From the NCBI GenBank assembly GCA_027943335.1, contig BSBK01006347.1:1291001-1355000 (forward strand): 64,000 nt of DNA. The letters are read 5' to 3'. The notes under the pieces were generated by a model that did not search any database, was not told where the DNA came from, and saw nothing but the letters and a program-made list of their open reading frames with translations. The position numbers were made by a program, and so were the translations under genes. Source of the stretch: Chamaecyparis obtusa (Eukaryota; Streptophyta; Pinopsida; Cupressales; Cupressaceae). Position 1 is the stretch's first letter. Each line of letters starts with the position of its first letter. Positions 60,926-64,000 of the stretch are shown here, piece after piece.

Positions 60926-61279
60926 TCATATGATATTCCAGTGTTGCATCACAACCGACCAAACCTCCCTAGAGAAAATGCAGTGTAAGAGAAGGTGGGA
61001 GGAAGATTCTACATCTTGCATGCAGAGGTAACATATGTTAGGAAGCATCCAGCCTTTCTTAGCCAGGTTCTCGGTAGTAAGAACTTTATCCTCAACAAAC
61101 AACCAGTTAAAGATGTTAATTTTGGGGATAAGGGAAGGAGTCCAAAACTTATCCCAAAAGGGCTCAAAGTCAAAGGTGGAAGATAAAGAGTACGCAGAAG
61201 CCACCATGAATTTGCCACTAGGATGGGGAGACCAAATGATTTGATCGTTGCAATTCTCATGAGTACTCCAGGGGGTCAA
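60926..61279 (-). pseudogene. LINE zf-RVT zinc-binding region
   Basis: GKFMVASAYSL, then FWTPSLIPKINIFNWLFVED, then CYLCMQDVESSSHLLLHC and SREVWSVV match the zf-RVT region after plant L1 reverse transcriptases, with its CxxC...HxxxxC ligands intact. The frame is open over 117 codons. Confidence 0.88.
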
Positions 61280-61411
61280 GTCAAGATCAACAGTTCTCAG
61301 CTGGGGGTCAATATCACATAGCCTAATCCACTTATTGCTTCTCTACTAATCAGAGACTTTTCTCCCAATACTTCTAGAAGAGACGTCAACAAGAAGGGCC
61401 AAATCATTAGA

Positions 61412-62637
61412 CTAGATGAGAGGCTTGTCTTTGATCCAAAGATCTTCCCAGAAATTGATTTTCATGCCATTACCAATACTCCACCTGGCACCTTTGGCAA
61501 CAAGAGTTTTAGCTTTCATAATATTGTTCCTGATGAAAGACCCATGAACATTGAGGGGGGAGGAGAGGAAAGCTTCGATGGTAGGGGTGGCAAAAAGATA
61601 TTTAGATTTGAGTATTCTATTTGACTCTTTTTCCTCCTCAAAGATTCTCCAATTTTGCTTGGACAGCAAAGCCTGATTGAAATCTTTAATTTTTCGAATG
61701 CCAAGACCACCATACTTAATAGGTTTGTGAACATTCTCCCAAGCCACAAGATGGGTCTTATTTTTCTCTTCTATGACAGACCACAAAAATCTTTTTCTAG
61801 AATCTCTCAATGGTGTCAGCAATCTTCGAAGGGATTCTGAAGAGGCTCAAAGTATAAACTAGAAGATTTTGAACGGATGCTTTAAGAAAGATAATCTTCC
61901 CAACTTGGATGAGGAGGGCCCCTTTCCAACCAGAAAGCTTATGGTTGAATTTATCAACAATGTTGTTCTAGAAGGAGTCTGGGGGTTTCAGACCCAGGGG
62001 AAGACCCAGATAGCTAGAAGGGAAAGAGGAGATCTTACAGCCAAGAATAGCCGCCATTTTTTGTTGTCTTGGCAGAGCAGTATTGATAAAGAAAAGAGAT
62101 CTTTTCTTCTAGTTGATAAGTTCGCCCGTAGATGAAGAGTAGGCATTCAAAGCCTTCTTGATAATTCTAGCTTCTTTTATCAAGGATGAGCCCATTAGGA
62201 TAGTATCATCAACAAATTGTTCATGAGAGAAAGTTTGGCAGGAAGAAGAGGGGAGCAGACCCTAAATTAAACCATCATGAACCCTTTTAGAGAACAATCT
62301 CCCAAGGCACTCATCCATAATAGCAAAGAGGATGGGGGAAATAGGATCCCCTTGTCGGAGCCCTCTAGTGGGTAAGAAGTGGTTGGAAGCAGAACCATTA
62401 ACCAGCACCGAAATAGGAGTGGATATTAGTTGTTGGATGAGGTTAACAACTCTCCTTGAAAAAACCAAAGGCCAATAGAACATTGCAGAGGAATTCCCAA
62501 TCCACTTTTTCGTAAGCTTTAGAAAGATCGACCTTCATGAGGAAACCTTGTTTGTACGAAGCCTCCAACGAATGGATATTTTCATGAACAGTAATAATAG
62601 AGTCTAAAATCTATCAACCTAGCAAAAATCCATTCTG
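61412..62637 (-). pseudogene. LINE reverse transcriptase, 5'-truncated
   Basis: From the right: QNGFLLG at the insertion edge, RGLRQGDPISPILFAIMDE (about 62290-62370), FVDDTILMG with the catalytic Asp pair (about 62200-62215), then the thumb and connection with KRFLWS and ACENVHKPIKYGGLG-like sequence (WENVHKPIKYGGLGIRKI, 61700-61755). Several stops and shifts are present. The endonuclease and the first RT motifs are missing. Confidence 0.88.
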
Positions 62638-63510
62638 CTCCAAAGAAAATAAAGTTATAAAATAATCTTTCTAGAATTAAAAGGGGAGAGAAAACTAAAA
62701 TATTATAATCCTTTGATTTAAAGAAATACTAATAAATATTATTTATCAAAAATGCTCTTAAAAGAGAAGAGTGATTATAATTATTAAAGTATAATTAAAG
62801 GTGACCTTTTCAAAAGGGTGTGATGGTTTGGAAACCACCCCTTAAAATAATATATAACTAATTATGTGAGACTTGAGAAGGGGAAGGAGATTACTCATGA
62901 AATAATAGTACAAGAAAGTGCAACAAGAACAATAAGGATTAAAGGCATGCTAGGAGGATGAAGGGTACATGAGAGGGCATAGTTAAGTTCTATGGTTGGG
63001 CATTGGAGAAGAGTCACATAGCGTGTTTCCAACTCGAGGTTTTGTACACCTGGGAGTGTCCTGACCAGAGCTTTATTTTTGAGTTTTGTGTAAGAACTGT
63101 GTCCTCTTAGAGTGTTTCTTGTATATAAAAAGGCTAGGACCTATAACAAATCCTCTATATGTGGATCCTCTTCCTACCAATTCTCTTCAGTGAACATCAA
63201 CCTCTCTATGATTTATAGATACATATTAATTTTTATTTTTATATTGAAGTTATTCATTTATTTTACAATTGAGATTAATATTACTAAGATTATTTTATTT
63301 AAACTATATTAAATAATTTACTTTTAGAAATACATTAAATTGCATAAGACTTTATAATATAATATAAATTATCTTAATTTTAACTTATTTTTATTTGGGG
63401 TAAAAAGGTGAATCACAGTAATTTAATTAGCAAGGATGATGGTAAGTATCTTCATTATCATGAATAAATATTCTAATTTATTCATCATATTCTAATTGAA
63501 ATGTTAAAAA
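62638..63510. repeat. Family R repeat, copy 4, right part
   Basis: Starts with the second target duplication and matches 17085-17850 (ATCTTTCTAGAATTAAAA; TGTGATGGTTTGGAAACCAC; GCAAGGATGATGGTAAGTA). Similarity fades at about 63510. Confidence 0.8.
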
Positions 63511-63571
63511 TGGACATATATGTGATTTAATTTTTGTTAAAAAACTACATTTACATAAACAAAAAATAAGT

Positions 63572-64000
63572 TGTGATATTGCTATCAGGATTCAATTGTG
63601 TAGTTTTTTGAGTCAAACTCATCGAACTGTGTTTCATGATTAGTGGTTCACATGAACCCATCTCTCATAGGAATGAATGGAACACTTCACGCTCATTGTA
63701 CATCTAGGTGATGCTCACAAAGGTGAAGCACCGAGACTGCTCAAGAGGTCACCCATCCCAATACTACTCCAGCTCGAGTGTACTTAACTACAGAGTTTCC
63801 TCCATGGTTAAACCCACTTTTCTTGCAACCTCATTTGTAAAACCTTCAACAAGCATTGTGCATTATGAACCATTCAATATCACAATTTAATCCCACTGAT
63901 TAAATTGACGTTAGTGGGACTGCGCTCTTCTGATTAATTTTTTTGTGTATAATTTATGTTTTCTTTTAGCTTTAGAGGGCTTGAAACAAGAAATATCACA
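63572..64000 (-). mobile_element. Candidate Cassandra-like TRIM LTR
   Basis: The segment runs from TGTGATATT to ATATCACA, ending at the last base of the window, with 8-bp inverted ends of TG...CA form. It encloses a 5S rRNA-derived stretch. Cassandra elements are short LTR retrotransposons whose LTRs carry 5S sequence; the length here (429 bp) is at the longer end for that group. No PBS or PPT is on the left side, so the rest of the element would lie beyond the window or it is a solo LTR. The minus strand is given because the 5S part reads that way. Confidence 0.5.
63721..63816 (-). pseudogene. 5S rRNA-derived sequence
   Basis: The minus strand reads AACTCTGTAGTTAAGTACAC, then AGTAGTATTGGGATGGGTGA followed by CCTC, then GTGCTTCACC. 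This follows plant 5S rRNA from about base 40 to the 3' end, with an internal promoter box C-like sequence at 63747-63764 largely kept. The box A area is altered and about 20 bases are missing near the 5' side. It is not a functional 5S gene. Confidence 0.8.

Larger units (their letters stand above)
57777..62637 (-). mobile_element. LINE insertion with 19-bp target duplication, minus strand
   Basis: The 19-base sequence CTCCAAAGAAAATAAAGTT occurs at 57758-57776 and 62638-62656. R-family sequence continues across the gap (compare 17055-17110), so 57777-62637 arrived as one insertion. Read right to left it holds the second half of a non-LTR reverse transcriptase, zf-RVT, RNase H, then a second ORF. 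The truncation in RT is typical of 5'-truncated LINEs. The 3' end (left) has no clear poly(A) tail, which is odd for a LINE. Confidence 0.75.

Overview
The window is nuclear DNA of a seed plant, from a large, repeat-rich genome; a conifer or other gymnosperm is my best guess, not proven. The basis is AT-rich sequence packed with nested plant retrotransposons (Tat-like, Ty1/copia, Ty3/gypsy, a LARD, an L1-type LINE, a 5S-bearing Cassandra-like LTR) and fragments of plant genes. There are no operons and no bacterial or organellar signals. Almost every short reading frame is chance; only one host-like gene looks intact.

Layout. 1-8300: 3' part of a Tat/Ogre-like LTR element (pol tail, spacer, an extra ORF with an LNGYD motif, polypurine tract, 2.2-kb LTR), in which a 2206-bp block is tandemly duplicated. 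8301-9094: the end of a copia element (RNase H tail, PPT, LTR start). 9095-14498: a minus-strand Ty3/gypsy element with 1.6-kb LTRs, a decayed gag-protease and most of pol deleted. 14885-15700: an intact two-exon gene of unknown function, followed by scrambled partial copies of its own sequence. 16960-21278, 31143-33818, 37432-56602 and 56603-63510: four copies of one long dispersed repeat (family R). Two copies carry a pseudogene of an OTU-type deubiquitinase. Copies 3 and 4 lie head to tail. 23658-26476: a CpG-rich block with a minisatellite and six related hairpins, perhaps a solo LTR. 34119-37300: simple-sequence tracts, telomere-like repeats and a PHD-finger gene fragment.

Nesting. R copy 3 contains a 3.15-kb insertion (39684-42832) that carries the C-terminus of a GYF-domain (EXA1/GIGYF-like) gene. 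It also contains a complete 12.2-kb non-autonomous LTR element (43302-55502; 4-kb LTRs, TSD TTTCA, tRNA-Met PBS, PPT, no gag or pol). R copy 4 is split by a 4.9-kb insertion (57777-62637) with a 19-bp target duplication, holding a 5'-truncated LINE plus a second ORF of the LNGYD/LHGYD type. The window ends in a candidate Cassandra-like LTR with a 5S rRNA-derived segment.

The most unusual items are the six-hairpin cluster, the Tat-like ORF that has decayed almost only through stop codons explainable by C-to-T change, the LINE insertion with a foreign ORF behind RNase H, and the captured OTU, GYF and PHD gene fragments. I found no intact novel multigene system.
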